Shown piece by piece: positions 1 through 8,336 of a stretch of DNA of 48,851 nucleotides. Every line of letters begins with the position of its first letter. Position 1 is the first letter of the stretch. The stretch spans positions 1 to 48,851 of the forward strand of contig JBJKRF010000072.1 of the NCBI GenBank assembly GCA_046704785.1. Reading direction: 5' to 3'. A program made the translations under genes and the position numbers. Origin of the DNA: JBJKRF01 sp046704785. Its GTDB lineage: Bacteria > Chloroflexota > Anaerolineae > Anaerolineales > Villigracilaceae. Below the pieces are notes generated by a model. The model ran no database searches. It was not told the DNA's origin and saw only the letters and a list, made by a program, of their open reading frames with translations.

Positions 1-16
1 TGTATGCGTGCGGTTT

Positions 17-58
17 GGGGGGGGGGGGGGGGGGCGCGCCCCCCCCCCCCCCACCCCC
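17..58. repeat. Homopolymer G then C run (likely assembly artefact)
   Basis: Eighteen G (17-34) are followed by CGCG and then fourteen C (39-52), an A and five C. The two halves are near-perfect inverted repeats. Such a run is rarely natural and is typical of a contig edge or a two-colour sequencing artefact. Nothing else is recognisable in bases 1-160. Confidence 0.7.
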
Positions 59-160
59 ATATCTACTCTCAGCTCTATTTAACTCCAAAGAACCGTATAT
101 AGAATCGTAGGAGTCATCAGCCATGCGGCGTTTCGGGCGGACTCCATCGCCCCTGTAATT

Positions 161-1024
161 TTACTCTTCTTCTGGCTCTGTTTCCGGAAGATGAGCAGGG
201 GTTTCTTTCCCAAGTTCGAGCGAACGCTGATAAGCAGCCCAGATGGCGCGCGAGAGCGCCGTACGAAAACCGGCCTTCTCCAGGTAATACATAGCCTGGG
301 CCGTCGTCCCGCCCGGCGAGGTGACCTGGTTACGCAGTGCAGCCACATGCGTCTCGCCCCTCTGGTTGATGGTTTCGTAATATGCCACCGAGCCTTTGAT
401 GGTCTCCGTGACCAACTGCTCCGAGACACGCCGCGAAAAGCCCATGTGTACGCCCGCGTCGATCATGGCTTCCATGAAAAGAAAAACGTAGGCCGGGCCC
501 GTGCCAGAGAGGGCAGTCGCCATGTCCAGGTAACCTTCATCATCGACCAGCACCTGATCTCCCAGCGCCCCCAGGATATTGCAAGCGATTTCTTTTTGCG
601 CCTCGCTGACAGCAGGGGCAGGGAACCAGACGGTGATGCCCTGACTGATCTGCGCCGGGGTATTAGGCATGGATCGCACGACAGCCGGGTGGCCCAGTCC
701 TTTTTTGATCTTGGAGACCGTGGCCCCCGCGACGATGGACAACACCAGCGCCTGGGTCGGGACGGCGCTCTTCAGGCCTTTTAGCACTTCCTTCAGGCGC
801 TGCGGCTTGACGGACAGAACGATCACGTCTGCCTGGGCGACGGCCTGGTTGTTATCGGTAAAAGGTTGGATGCCGTACTTCTCGTGCAGTTCCTGCACGC
901 GCTCGGCGCGCGGGTCGGATGCCAGCAAGTCTTCCGGACGGGCCAGCCCCCGGCGGATCAGTCCGGCGATCATGGCTTCGCCCATTGCACCGGAGCCTAC
1001 AAAAGCAATTTTCTTATCAAGCAT
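161..1024 (-). CDS. proC: Pyrroline-5-carboxylate reductase
   Basis: The 287-residue protein catalyses the last step of proline synthesis, NAD(P)H-dependent reduction of 1-pyrroline-5-carboxylate to proline, in the cytosol. The N-terminus IAFVGSGAMGEAMIAGL is the Rossmann dinucleotide-binding GxGxMG motif. The C-terminal half has the family signature around ALSGTGPAYVFLFMEAM and the QVTSPGGTTAQAM loop, which lines the substrate site. Length is slightly above the usual 260-280, with an acidic tail ending EPEEE. The ATG is preceded by AGGGAG at a good distance. It lies downstream of ruvA on the same strand with a 112-base gap, so it may have its own promoter. Confidence 0.96.
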   Translation of the reverse strand: MLDKKIAFVGSGAMGEAMIAGLIRRGLARPEDLLASDPRAERVQELHEKYGIQPFTDNNQAVAQADVIVLSVKPQRLKEVLKGLKSAVPTQALVLSIVAGATVSKIKKGLGHPAVVRSMPNTPAQISQGITVWFPAPAVSEAQKEIACNILGALGDQVLVDDEGYLDMATALSGTGPAYVFLFMEAMIDAGVHMGFSRRVSEQLVTETIKGSVAYYETINQRGETHVAALRNQVTSPGGTTAQAMYYLEKAGFRTALSRAIWAAYQRSLELGKETPAHLPETEPEEE

Positions 1025-1136
1025 AGCGACTCCCTATAATAAAGAATCAGTATTCCATTGAGCAGTAATTTGCATAGTCGTCATAGTCATAAATTGCATT
1101 TTTATTGGGCAAAAAAGCAATTTGTGGCCGCGAGCA

Positions 1137-1715
1137 TTAACCGGTGAAATATTGAAGCGCCAGCCTGAGTCGTTCTTCGACATCGTCCGGGGCGTCTTTG
1201 GAGAGCGATTGAAGCGCCGTCTGCGCCTCGACCACCGAATAGCCGAGCGCCGTTAAAGCGGCCAACACCTCGCTGTCGGCGTCGGACATCGCTGCGACTT
1301 TTTCCAATCCGCTGACGGGTTTCAAGCGGTCGTGCAGGTAGAGCACGATCTTCTGGGCAGTTCTTTTGCCCACACCCGGGACGCGATTGAGCAGGTCGCT
1401 CTCTTCGCTGAAGACGGCCCGTTGAACGGCATCCAGGTTGAGGGTGGAAAGAATCGAGAGCGCTACTTTGGGGCCCACGCCGTCCACTCCAAGCAACGTG
1501 GTGAACAGGCTGCGGTCGGCAATCGTCTCGAATCCATACAAGGCGAGATCATTCTCACGGACGATGAGATGCGTGTGCAGCAACACCCTCTCGCCCACAG
1601 TCAGTCGCTCGCGCAACGGGGCCGGGGCGAACACACGCAGACCCAGGCCGCCGATTTCGAGTATCAGGGCGTTCTCTTCGATTTCCGTGATTTCACCGCG
1701 CAGTGTCGCGATCAT
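1137..1715 (-). CDS. ruvA: Holliday junction branch migration protein RuvA
   Basis: The 192-residue subunit binds four-way DNA junctions as a tetramer and loads the RuvB motor. MIATLRGEITEIEENALILEIGGLGLRVFAP is the N-terminal OB-fold in sequence and order. The helix-hairpin-helix pair follows, including LGVDGVGPKVALSIL and VPGVGKRTAQKIV, both DNA-contacting GxG hairpins. The C-terminal domain III (about residues 145-192, EVLAALTALGYS) contacts RuvB. An AAGGTG ribosome site precedes the ATG. It lies 97 bases after ruvC; ruvB is not in this window. Confidence 0.96.
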   Translation of the reverse strand: MIATLRGEITEIEENALILEIGGLGLRVFAPAPLRERLTVGERVLLHTHLIVRENDLALYGFETIADRSLFTTLLGVDGVGPKVALSILSTLNLDAVQRAVFSEESDLLNRVPGVGKRTAQKIVLYLHDRLKPVSGLEKVAAMSDADSEVLAALTALGYSVVEAQTALQSLSKDAPDDVEERLRLALQYFTG

Positions 1716-1812
1716 GGTTCACCTTGAAATGTGTATAAAAAAGCTGAGGCACCGTTTCCGGTGTACTCCTAAGTTTAGCTTAAATTTGCGACCAGTGACG
1801 CCTTGGCCCACC

Positions 1813-2292
1813 TTAATATCGATGCGTGTTCAGGTGAGTAATGGCAACCGCCAGCGCATCGGCGGCATCGTCCGGTTTGGGAATTTCCGGCAAGACCAGC
1901 AACACGCGCACCATTTCCTGCACCTGGCGTTTATCGGCCGAGCCGTAGCCTGAGACCGCCTGTTTGATCTCGTTGGGTGTATATTCGGCCAGTTCGAGCC
2001 CGGCCTGGGCCAGCGCCAACAAGACGACGCCGCGCGCCTGCCCGACGGCGATTGCCGTGGTGACGTTCTTTTGAAAGAATAATTTTTCTACAGCGGCCGT
2101 TTCGGGGTGATGCCGGCGGAGAAGTTTATTGAGTTCCTGGTAGAGTAAATCCAACCGCTCTGGTGCGGGCATATTTTTAGGCGTCGTAATGACGCCATAT
2201 TCGATGGCTTCCAGCGATCCATCGTCATGGCTGCGGACCAGTCCGTAGCCGGTGGTCGCCGTGCCGGGGTCGATTCCTAAGGCGAGGGGCAT
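1813..2292 (-). CDS. ruvC: Crossover junction endodeoxyribonuclease RuvC
   Basis: The RNase H-fold endonuclease resolves Holliday junctions made during recombinational repair. Visible acidic active-site elements are the Asp in LALGIDPGTATTGYG, the Glu in TAAVEKLFFQKN and the Asp pair in KPDDAADALAVA. An upstream in-frame GTG at 2319 would add nine residues (MPVCIFRVR). I prefer the ATG at 2292 because the family starts right before the first catalytic Asp, giving 159 residues. It lies between yebC and ruvA on the minus strand, the usual yebC-ruvC-ruvA order. Confidence 0.94.
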   Translation of the reverse strand: MPLALGIDPGTATTGYGLVRSHDDGSLEAIEYGVITTPKNMPAPERLDLLYQELNKLLRRHHPETAAVEKLFFQKNVTTAIAVGQARGVVLLALAQAGLELAEYTPNEIKQAVSGYGSADKRQVQEMVRVLLVLPEIPKPDDAADALAVAITHLNTHRY

Positions 2293-2372
2293 GCGTACTC
2301 TAAAAATACAAACGGGCACAAAGGAGGCTCTGTCTTGTCCTTTGTGCCCTGTTGGTTCAGTCTTTCGTGGTT

Positions 2373-3128
2373 CTACTCGGCTTCGAGCATCGCCAGAGCG
2401 TCATCCGAAATCTTGAGGTTGTGGTAAACGTTCTGAACGTCGTCCAGGTCTTCGATGGTTTCCACAGTGCGTAGCACCTGAAGGGTCTCATCCACGCTCA
2501 ATTCGAGTTCCTGCTTGGCAATCAGGCGCAAACCGGCTTCGTCCGGATTGACATTTTCGGCGCGCAGCGCATCACTGATTGTTTTGAATGCATCGACGGG
2601 GCCGATGATCTCGACGTTTTCGCCATCTTCCTGAACATCGTCTGCACCCGCTTCGATGGCGAGTTCAAAGGCTTTGTCGTAGGAAAGTTGCTCGAGGGGA
2701 ACCGAAAAATACGCTTTTTGTTCAAACTGCCAGCCCACCGCGCCGGCCTCGGCCATGTTGCCGCCATTTCGGCTAAAGACGTGACGCAGGTCGGCTACAG
2801 TACGGTTGCGATTGTCGGTCACACATTCGACCATCAGGGCCGAACCGTGCGGACCGTAGCCTTCGAGGGTAATCTCTTCCAAAGCGGCCGCATCTTTATC
2901 CTCGCCGGTGCCGCGTTTGATGGCGCGTTCGATGCTGTCTTTGGGCATGTTGCTCGCCCGTGCTTTTTCAACGGCCAGCGCCAGGCGAAAGTTCAAGTCT
3001 GGATCTCCTCCGCCTTGCCGCGCGGCCATCGTAACCTCGCGCGCCAGGCGCGTGAAAACCTGGCCGCGCTTGGCGTCTGCCGCACCTTTTTTGCGGCGGA
3101 TAGTTGCCCAGTGGCTATGTCCGGACAT
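2373..3128 (-). CDS. yebC: YebC/PmpR family protein (TACO1-like)
   Basis: The 251-residue protein starts with the family hallmark MSGHSHWATIRRKKGAADAK. It has the conserved RAIKRGTGE and EGYGPHGSALMVE blocks and ends in the ferredoxin-like domain (SVDETLQVLRTVETIEDLDDVQNVYHNL). Members have been described both as DNA-binding regulators and as factors that help ribosomes translate polyproline stretches. Genes next to ruvC often belong to this family. It is the first gene of the yebC-ruvC-ruvA group, about 80 bases upstream of ruvC, with AAGGAG before the ATG. Confidence 0.94.
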   Translation of the reverse strand: MSGHSHWATIRRKKGAADAKRGQVFTRLAREVTMAARQGGGDPDLNFRLALAVEKARASNMPKDSIERAIKRGTGEDKDAAALEEITLEGYGPHGSALMVECVTDNRNRTVADLRHVFSRNGGNMAEAGAVGWQFEQKAYFSVPLEQLSYDKAFELAIEAGADDVQEDGENVEIIGPVDAFKTISDALRAENVNPDEAGLRLIAKQELELSVDETLQVLRTVETIEDLDDVQNVYHNLKISDDALAMLEAE

Positions 3129-3330
3129 AAAAGCGTTCTCCTTCTAACCAATGACCACAACTGTGGGGAATTTTTGCTATGACGTGCTGCACGGGCAGCA
3201 AACCAGCAACGCCATTATACCACAGGGGGCCTTCACGCCCTTCGATGGCCGATTCAGTTCTGGTAATACCCCTCCCACGCGAAAAGAAACCGATTCGTTA
3301 TTCCGACGTATACTATTTTCGGAGGTTCCA

Positions 3331-3585
3331 ATGACAGAAGAACACACGCATACCGAAGAATTTTCCGTCAATGGCGACGAAATCCTGGCGAAGATCAAGC
3401 AACTCATCCACGAGAGGAATATCCGTCGCATTATGATCCGCGATAAACAAGGCCATAGTATTGCCGAGTTTCCCCTGACGGTGGGCGTGGCGGGTGCCAT
3501 CCTGGCCCCGGCGTTGGCAGGCATCGGCGCCATCGCGGCACTGGTCAGCGAGGCTACGATTGTCGTCGAAAAGACAGATGAGTAA
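3331..3585 (+). CDS. DUF4342 family small membrane-associated protein
   Basis: The 84-residue protein resembles the DUF4342 family. It has an N-terminal helix (EEFSVNGDEILAKIKQLIHERNIRRIMIRD), a short beta segment, and a hydrophobic stretch (LTVGVAGAILAPALAGIGAIAALV) before the closing beta strand ATIVVEKTDE. Function is unknown for the family. I start at 3331 because GGAGG (3321-3325) lies five bases upstream; a longer reading from 3151 crosses noncoding DNA. A TATACT box at 3309-3314 may be its promoter. It faces the efflux operon and shares its terminator. Confidence 0.8.
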   Translation: MTEEHTHTEEFSVNGDEILAKIKQLIHERNIRRIMIRDKQGHSIAEFPLTVGVAGAILAPALAGIGAIAALVSEATIVVEKTDE

Positions 3586-3600
3586 GGCTGGGCAAATAGT

Positions 3601-3635
3601 AAGACGAGAGCCGGGAAAATCCCGGCTCTCGTCTT
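3601..3635. terminator. Bidirectional intrinsic terminator
   Basis: A 15-bp perfect stem (3601-3615 with 3621-3635), extendable by one A-T pair, is closed by a tiny A loop. T runs flank it on both strands. It sits between the convergent DUF4342 gene and the adaptor gene, touching the adaptor stop codon, so it probably ends transcripts from both sides. Confidence 0.88.
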
Positions 3636-4838
3636 TTAAGGCTGTGTTCCGAATTGCACCTCTACGCTCATGCCCACGCGTAGCGCGGCTGGCGGAGGGG
3701 AATCGAGCTTAATGATCGTCTGGTAGACCACATCTCCGCCCAGCGTATCCGCCACCGGCGAAATCACACTGACGTGGCCGGCCAGGTCCTGATTCAGCGC
3801 CTTGACCGAAACCGTAACCACCTGCCCGACCTTGACGTTGGGGACATCGCGCTCACTCAAGTCTGTGGTCTCGATGTGCAGGTGATCGACATCGCTGAGC
3901 ATGACCAGCACCTGCCCCGGCGCGACGGCTTCGCCCTGGCTGACGCTGACGGTAGCCACCGTCGCAGCAAACGGAGCGACCAGACGGGTGGCATCCAGTT
4001 GTTCGCGCGCGGTTGCGAGCGCGTCTCGTGCTTGCGCTAATTGGGCCAGGTCGCTGCCCGTGGCGTCAGCGGGAACCTGGTCGCCCTTCAAGGCAGACAG
4101 ATACCACTGCGCTTCCTGCAAATTTGCTTTGGCGGCGTCCAGGTTAGCCTTGGCGAGGGCTGCATCAGTATCGTTTGGCATGCCGGTGTACCAGTTGTAT
4201 TTGGCGATCAGCGTGTTCAGGTTCATTTGGGCATTCGTCAGGTTCACCAAGGCTGTCGCTTTTCTGGTATCGCCATCAGGTAAGCGAGCAACCTGTCGAT
4301 AGGAATCTGCCGCGCGAGCAACCTGCTGTTTGGCGAGGTCAATCTCACCCTGTGTATTCTTGATCAACTCGTCAGACGCACGCGGATAGATCAGGCTGTC
4401 GGCCTTCTTTTGGGCGTCGTCCAAAGCCTTTTGCGCGGAGGCCACCGATTGTTCGGCAGCCGCGACCCCGGCGGGCGAGGTCAATTGCGCGAGGGCGCGC
4501 TGGGCCTGATCGACCTCTAACTGGACACTGGCGTTCTCCAGCTCGACGAGCGTCTGCCCGGCCTTTACCTGGTCGCCCTCGGCCACATCGACACTTTTGA
4601 CTTTGCCCTCCAGGGTGAACGCCAGATTCGTTTGATGGTCAGAGACGACAATTCCGGATGCTGTGACGCCTCCGTTATTGGGTACTGCGCCCTGGGCGGC
4701 GGAGGGCGTCTGAAGCGCCGTGGTCGTATCTCCGCTTCCCAGCACGATGGTCGGCAACGGTGTGGGCGTCTGCCCGACAGCGCCGCAAGCCGTCAGCGCC
4801 AAGGACGCCAGCAAGACCAAGATCAACTTGTATTTCAT
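3636..4838 (-). CDS. HlyD/MacA-like efflux adaptor lipoprotein
   Basis: The 400-residue membrane-fusion protein should link the ABC transporter encoded upstream to the outside. The N-terminus MKYKLILVLLASLALTAC is a lipoprotein signal with lipobox LTAC, followed by a TPTPLPT linker. The biotinyl-lipoyl half is seen at GKVKSVDVAEGDQVKAGQTLVEL. A long helical hairpin rich in Ala and Gln follows, then the second lipoyl strand and beta-barrel (VAPFAATVATVSVSQGEAVAPGQ). It is the last gene of a four-gene minus-strand operon, 24 bases after the ATPase. In a lineage usually considered monoderm, the job of such adaptors is less clear than in Gram-negatives. Confidence 0.88.
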   Translation of the reverse strand: MKYKLILVLLASLALTACGAVGQTPTPLPTIVLGSGDTTTALQTPSAAQGAVPNNGGVTASGIVVSDHQTNLAFTLEGKVKSVDVAEGDQVKAGQTLVELENASVQLEVDQAQRALAQLTSPAGVAAAEQSVASAQKALDDAQKKADSLIYPRASDELIKNTQGEIDLAKQQVARAADSYRQVARLPDGDTRKATALVNLTNAQMNLNTLIAKYNWYTGMPNDTDAALAKANLDAAKANLQEAQWYLSALKGDQVPADATGSDLAQLAQARDALATAREQLDATRLVAPFAATVATVSVSQGEAVAPGQVLVMLSDVDHLHIETTDLSERDVPNVKVGQVVTVSVKALNQDLAGHVSVISPVADTLGGDVVYQTIIKLDSPPPAALRVGMSVEVQFGTQP

Positions 4839-4862
4839 CGAATACTCCTAAAATCCAAACCG

Positions 4863-5555
4863 CTACGACTTTTCAGCGCCGCTGTTCTCCACAATCAAGC
4901 CATCGCGTAACGTGATCGTACGGCGCGCATATTTGAACACGCGCGGGTCGTGAGTGGCAAAGATAAAAGTTACGCCGGTCTCTTTGTTCAACTGCGTCAT
5001 GATGTCCATGATCTGCTTCCCGTTGGCCGTATCCAGGTTGGCAGTTGGTTCGTCGGCCAACACGAGCGTCGGTTTGGTGGCAAGCGCACGAGCGATAGCC
5101 ACACGCTGCTGCTGACCACCGCTCAACTGATCGGGGCGGTTGTTGGCGCGGTCGGATAGGCCAACCGCTTCAAGCAACTCTGTAACACGCTCCTGGCGTT
5201 CTTTTGCTGCCATCCCGTCCAGCAAGAGCGGCATTTCGACGTTCTCGTAAGCCGTCAGTGTTGGGATCAAAGCAAAAAACTGGAAGATGAAGCCAATAGT
5301 TCCGCGACGCATATCGGCGCGTTGATTGCGATTCAGGCTGCTGACGTCTTTTCCGTTGATGTAGACGTGTCCGGTGGTGGGTTGATCGAGACATCCGATC
5401 AACTGCAAAAGGGTCGTCTTCCCTGAGCCGGAAGGTCCAACCAACGCTGTAAACTCGCCGTTCTCAATCGAGAGACTGACGCCGCGCAAGGCCTGCGTTT
5501 CCACCTTTCCTACCTCATACACACGAGTGACGTTATCAATCTTTACGACTTCCAT
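4863..5555 (-). CDS. ABC transporter ATP-binding protein (MacB/LolD type)
   Basis: The 230-residue ATPase shows Walker A GPSGSGKTT (residues 40-48), the signature LSGGQQQR (144-151), Walker B LVLADEPTANLD and the switch His in FATHDPRV. Length and sequence fit the MacB/LolD/FtsE branch, whose members power mechanotransmission of lipoproteins, antibiotics or peptides instead of classical alternating access. It lies between two FtsX-like permeases and an adaptor in one operon, so all four should form one complex. AGGAG precedes the ATG. Confidence 0.94.
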   Translation of the reverse strand: MEVVKIDNVTRVYEVGKVETQALRGVSLSIENGEFTALVGPSGSGKTTLLQLIGCLDQPTTGHVYINGKDVSSLNRNQRADMRRGTIGFIFQFFALIPTLTAYENVEMPLLLDGMAAKERQERVTELLEAVGLSDRANNRPDQLSGGQQQRVAIARALATKPTLVLADEPTANLDTANGKQIMDIMTQLNKETGVTFIFATHDPRVFKYARRTITLRDGLIVENSGAEKS

Positions 5556-5583
5556 CGTATTCTCCTTACGGATTATTCCGTAC

Positions 5584-6813
5584 TTACTTCTCGGCGCGCA
5601 GGGCTTCGACGGGCTCCATATGAGCAGCCAGCACTGCCGGATACAGTCCTGCCAAGAGCGTAATAATGAATGACAGCAGGGTCAAATTGACCACGTCCTG
5701 CAAATCCAGTTTGGTATAAACCGTGTTCCCGATCAACATACCGGTGACACCCATGTTGCCGATGTAAAAACCGAAGTTCGTAAAATAGACGACCACCAGT
5801 ATGCCCAGAATCAGACCCATTACGACGCCGCCTACTGCCAGCATCGCAGACTCGGTCAGGAACATCGCCATGATACGCCGACCTCGCATTCCAATGGCCG
5901 CAAGGATGCCAATCTCGCGTGTACGTTCAAAGACCGACATGATCAACGTGTTGATGATGACGGTCGCCGTAATCGCCAGCACAATCAGGTAAAGAATATA
6001 CATGTAACTATTCGATAGATTCTCAGTCTGGAGGATCAGCTCGTTCATCTGAGTCCAGGTTAACACCTGATAATCAGCGCCTTGTAATGCCGCGGCGACC
6101 GCATCCGCCTGGTCCTTATCCTTTAGCAAAATGAAAATGATGCTGGCGTGTTTTTCTGCTTGGGTAATTGCCTGCGCTTTGGCCAGGGGCATCAGCACGG
6201 TGGTGTTGTCGAAACCGTTCGTCTGCGTTGAGTAAATTCCACGCACAGTAAAAATCTGCTCGGCCACATCGCCGTTGGAGGTGTTGACCGACAAGTTGAC
6301 GTTGTCGCCTACCTTCAAGCCCAACTTGTTCGCCAGGGGCTGCCCCAGCAGGATACCCTCACGGTCGTCCGCTGTGAGAAAAGCCCCGTCGATCAGACCT
6401 TGCTGGTAGGGCGCATTTGCCGTCGACTGCGGGTCGATCCCCATAACGCGAATCCCGGTCGACTCGTTGCCAACCGCCAGGATGCCACTGGCAAACAGAC
6501 GCGGTGTCGCTGCTACCACCTGCGGCAGACTGGCAATCTGGGTAGCGATCTGGTCGGGATTTGCCACCAGGTCATCCCATTTCAGGCTGGTCTTACTCTC
6601 ATCGTAAGATTTCGCCCGCACCTGCAAGTGTCCACTCTGCAACCGAATGGTCGAGTCCATGGCGCTGCTCATTTCCCCATTGATAAAGGAAGCCAGCAGC
6701 AACAACAAAGCCAGCCCCATGGCAACCGCCAGCGAGGAAAAAAAGGAGCGGCGGCGGTTACGCCCCAAGTCACGAAATGCCATCTTGAATAATTGGATCA
6801 TCATGCACCTCAC
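5584..6813 (-). CDS. ABC transporter permease, MacB/FtsX type (second)
   Basis: The 409-residue permease has the MacB layout: an N-terminal membrane helix (SFFSSLAVAMGLALLLLL), a large extracytoplasmic MacB periplasmic-core domain, then three helices of the FtsX fold near the C-terminus (YILYLIVLAITATVIINTL; ILGILVVVYFTNFGFY; LTLLSFIITLLAGLYP). The ERTREIGILAAIGMRGRRI coupling helix is typical. The GTG at 6813 overlaps the upstream stop as GTGA; ATGs at 6804 and 6801 are alternatives. It is a paralogue of the preceding gene, as LolC and LolE are. Confidence 0.92.
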   Translation of the reverse strand: MRCMMIQLFKMAFRDLGRNRRRSFFSSLAVAMGLALLLLLASFINGEMSSAMDSTIRLQSGHLQVRAKSYDESKTSLKWDDLVANPDQIATQIASLPQVVAATPRLFASGILAVGNESTGIRVMGIDPQSTANAPYQQGLIDGAFLTADDREGILLGQPLANKLGLKVGDNVNLSVNTSNGDVAEQIFTVRGIYSTQTNGFDNTTVLMPLAKAQAITQAEKHASIIFILLKDKDQADAVAAALQGADYQVLTWTQMNELILQTENLSNSYMYILYLIVLAITATVIINTLIMSVFERTREIGILAAIGMRGRRIMAMFLTESAMLAVGGVVMGLILGILVVVYFTNFGFYIGNMGVTGMLIGNTVYTKLDLQDVVNLTLLSFIITLLAGLYPAVLAAHMEPVEALRAEK

Positions 6814-8039
6814 ACGCGATGCAGAGCCTCAGCAGGCTCACGACTGGCTGCCTCACGCGCCGGAATCACTGCTGCCAGCGCCGAAATAATCGCCACCGTC
6901 AAGGCGCGCTGCACCAGATTGCCAACGCCCCAGGATGGGTAAACACGCCCGTTGATCAATGCCATGTAACTGGTCAAAGTGGAATAACTACTGAAATCGA
7001 GGCCAATTTTCATGAGCAGGCCATTCATCGCCAAACCAAGCACGATCCCGGCAGCGACGCCAACCAGTCCAATCAGGGTACCTTCCAGGATAAACAACAA
7101 CGAAACCTGATAGGGACGCAAGCCCAAGGCACCCAGCAAGCCAATCTCACGCGTGCGTTCATAAATTGCCATCAATAGCAGATTGAGAATGCCGATTCCG
7201 GCAATCAGCAAGATGACGACGCTGAAGATATTCATCACGCCACTCTTTGTTTCGATGGCCGATTTCAGTTCAGGGAAATTAGTCTCAAAGGATTCGATCT
7301 CATAGCCAGGCAGAACCGGTTGCAGAGCAGCAATGACTGCCGGCTCCTGCCCAATTCGTTTGAGTGAGATTGCGACTTCCGTCACCTGCCCGGGCAAGCC
7401 ATACAAGTCTTGCGCTTCGCTCAGTGAGATGTAGACCGTTTCCTTTTCGATGTCGGTCATCCCCAGGTTGTAGATGCCGACGACGGTCATGGTGCGCTGT
7501 CGCATCTGTTCGTGGGTTCCCCGTCCAACCAGGGTGACGCGGTCGCCGACCTGCACCCCCATCGCATCTGCCAGCCCCTTGCCAATGAAGATATTGTCAC
7601 CGTCGTCCGCGGTCAAATTGCGCCCGGAGGCGACATACTGCTCGGCAAGGTTGACCGTCTGCTCCTTTTCCGGTTCGATCCCCGTAATGCCGACGGCAAA
7701 TGCGCCTTCATGGCTGCTGATCAGCCCGCCGGTATTGATTCGGCGCGTCGCTGCTTGTACTTGTGGCAACGCCAAGGCCGCCTTGACAACTGCCTGGTCA
7801 TCCGCTAACGGCAGAAGCGGCGACTCATCCGCTTTGGCGCGATAGCCATCCGCATGGACCTGAATGTTGCCGCCCAGGACTTTGATGGCGTTCCCATAAA
7901 TGGCCTGGTCGAACCCGTCGATGAGGCCATCGTACATCATCATCAAGGCGAGGCCCAGGCCCATCGCCAGGACAATGATCAATGTCCGGCGACGGTGCCG
8001 CCAGACATTGCGCCATGCCAGACGTAAATATAATTTCAT
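6810..8039 (-). CDS. ABC transporter permease, MacB/FtsX type (first)
   Basis: The 409-residue permease begins MKLYLRLAWRNVWRHRRRT and has one N-terminal helix, an extracellular MacB core domain and three C-terminal helices, with ERTREIGLLGALGLRPYQV as the coupling segment. I start at the ATG 8039 because AAGGAG lies seven bases upstream. The longer GTG start at 8048 would overlap that ribosome site. It is the first gene of the efflux operon, downstream of a palindromic operator and consensus promoter, and is translationally coupled to the next permease by a four-base overlap. The transported substrate cannot be told from sequence. Confidence 0.92.
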   Translation of the reverse strand: MKLYLRLAWRNVWRHRRRTLIIVLAMGLGLALMMMYDGLIDGFDQAIYGNAIKVLGGNIQVHADGYRAKADESPLLPLADDQAVVKAALALPQVQAATRRINTGGLISSHEGAFAVGITGIEPEKEQTVNLAEQYVASGRNLTADDGDNIFIGKGLADAMGVQVGDRVTLVGRGTHEQMRQRTMTVVGIYNLGMTDIEKETVYISLSEAQDLYGLPGQVTEVAISLKRIGQEPAVIAALQPVLPGYEIESFETNFPELKSAIETKSGVMNIFSVVILLIAGIGILNLLLMAIYERTREIGLLGALGLRPYQVSLLFILEGTLIGLVGVAAGIVLGLAMNGLLMKIGLDFSSYSTLTSYMALINGRVYPSWGVGNLVQRALTVAIISALAAVIPAREAASREPAEALHRV

Positions 8040-8131
8040 CGTCAGCACTCCTTTCGATATAGCGAAGACTTAATCGCACGTTTAACGCTTCTCGTCTTCG
8101 TATAATTCATTGAGTGGTCACAATCATAAGG

Positions 8132-8164
8132 CAATAAATTAGTAAACATGTTACTAATTTATTG
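8132..8164. promoter_or_regulatory. Palindromic operator upstream of efflux operon
   Basis: Two perfect 14-base arms (CAATAAATTAGTAA and its complement) flank a 5-base centre ACATG. The palindrome lies just downstream of the -10 box of the minus-strand promoter, where a bound repressor would block transcription. Size and symmetry suit a TetR- or MarR-type dimer. No regulator gene lies nearby. Confidence 0.72.
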
Positions 8165-8175
8165 TTGCGCAAAAT

Positions 8176-8202
8176 ATTATACAAGTTAATAATTTTTGTC
8201 AA
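8176..8202 (-). promoter_or_regulatory. Sigma-70-type promoter of efflux operon
   Basis: On the minus strand a perfect -35 TTGACA (8202-8197) is followed after 15 bases by TATAAT (8181-8176). An overlapping TAATAT gives a 17-base spacer. The predicted start falls inside the adjacent palindrome. The leader to the first permease is then about 130 bases. Confidence 0.75.
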
Positions 8203-8283
8203 GGGAAGCCAGTCACAAAATAGAATGATTTTTATCCATAAAACCTTTTTTTACAGAATTGTCAAAAACACAATCGGGGAATC

Positions 8284-8316
8284 AAAAAGCCGAGGACAGA
8301 TGAATCTGTCCTCGGC
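8284..8316 (-). terminator. Intrinsic terminator of lipoprotein gene
   Basis: A 12-bp GC-rich stem (8289-8300 with 8305-8316) with a 4-base loop is followed on the minus strand by five T (8288-8284). It lies 20 bases after the lipoprotein stop codon and separates this gene from the efflux operon promoter. Confidence 0.88.
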
Positions 8317-8336
8317 CTCGCTCTTTCACATCAGGA

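Noticed and set aside
191..1061. Plus-strand frames opposite proC
   Set aside because: They lie fully opposite the clear pyrroline-5-carboxylate reductase gene, have no ribosome sites and resemble no family.
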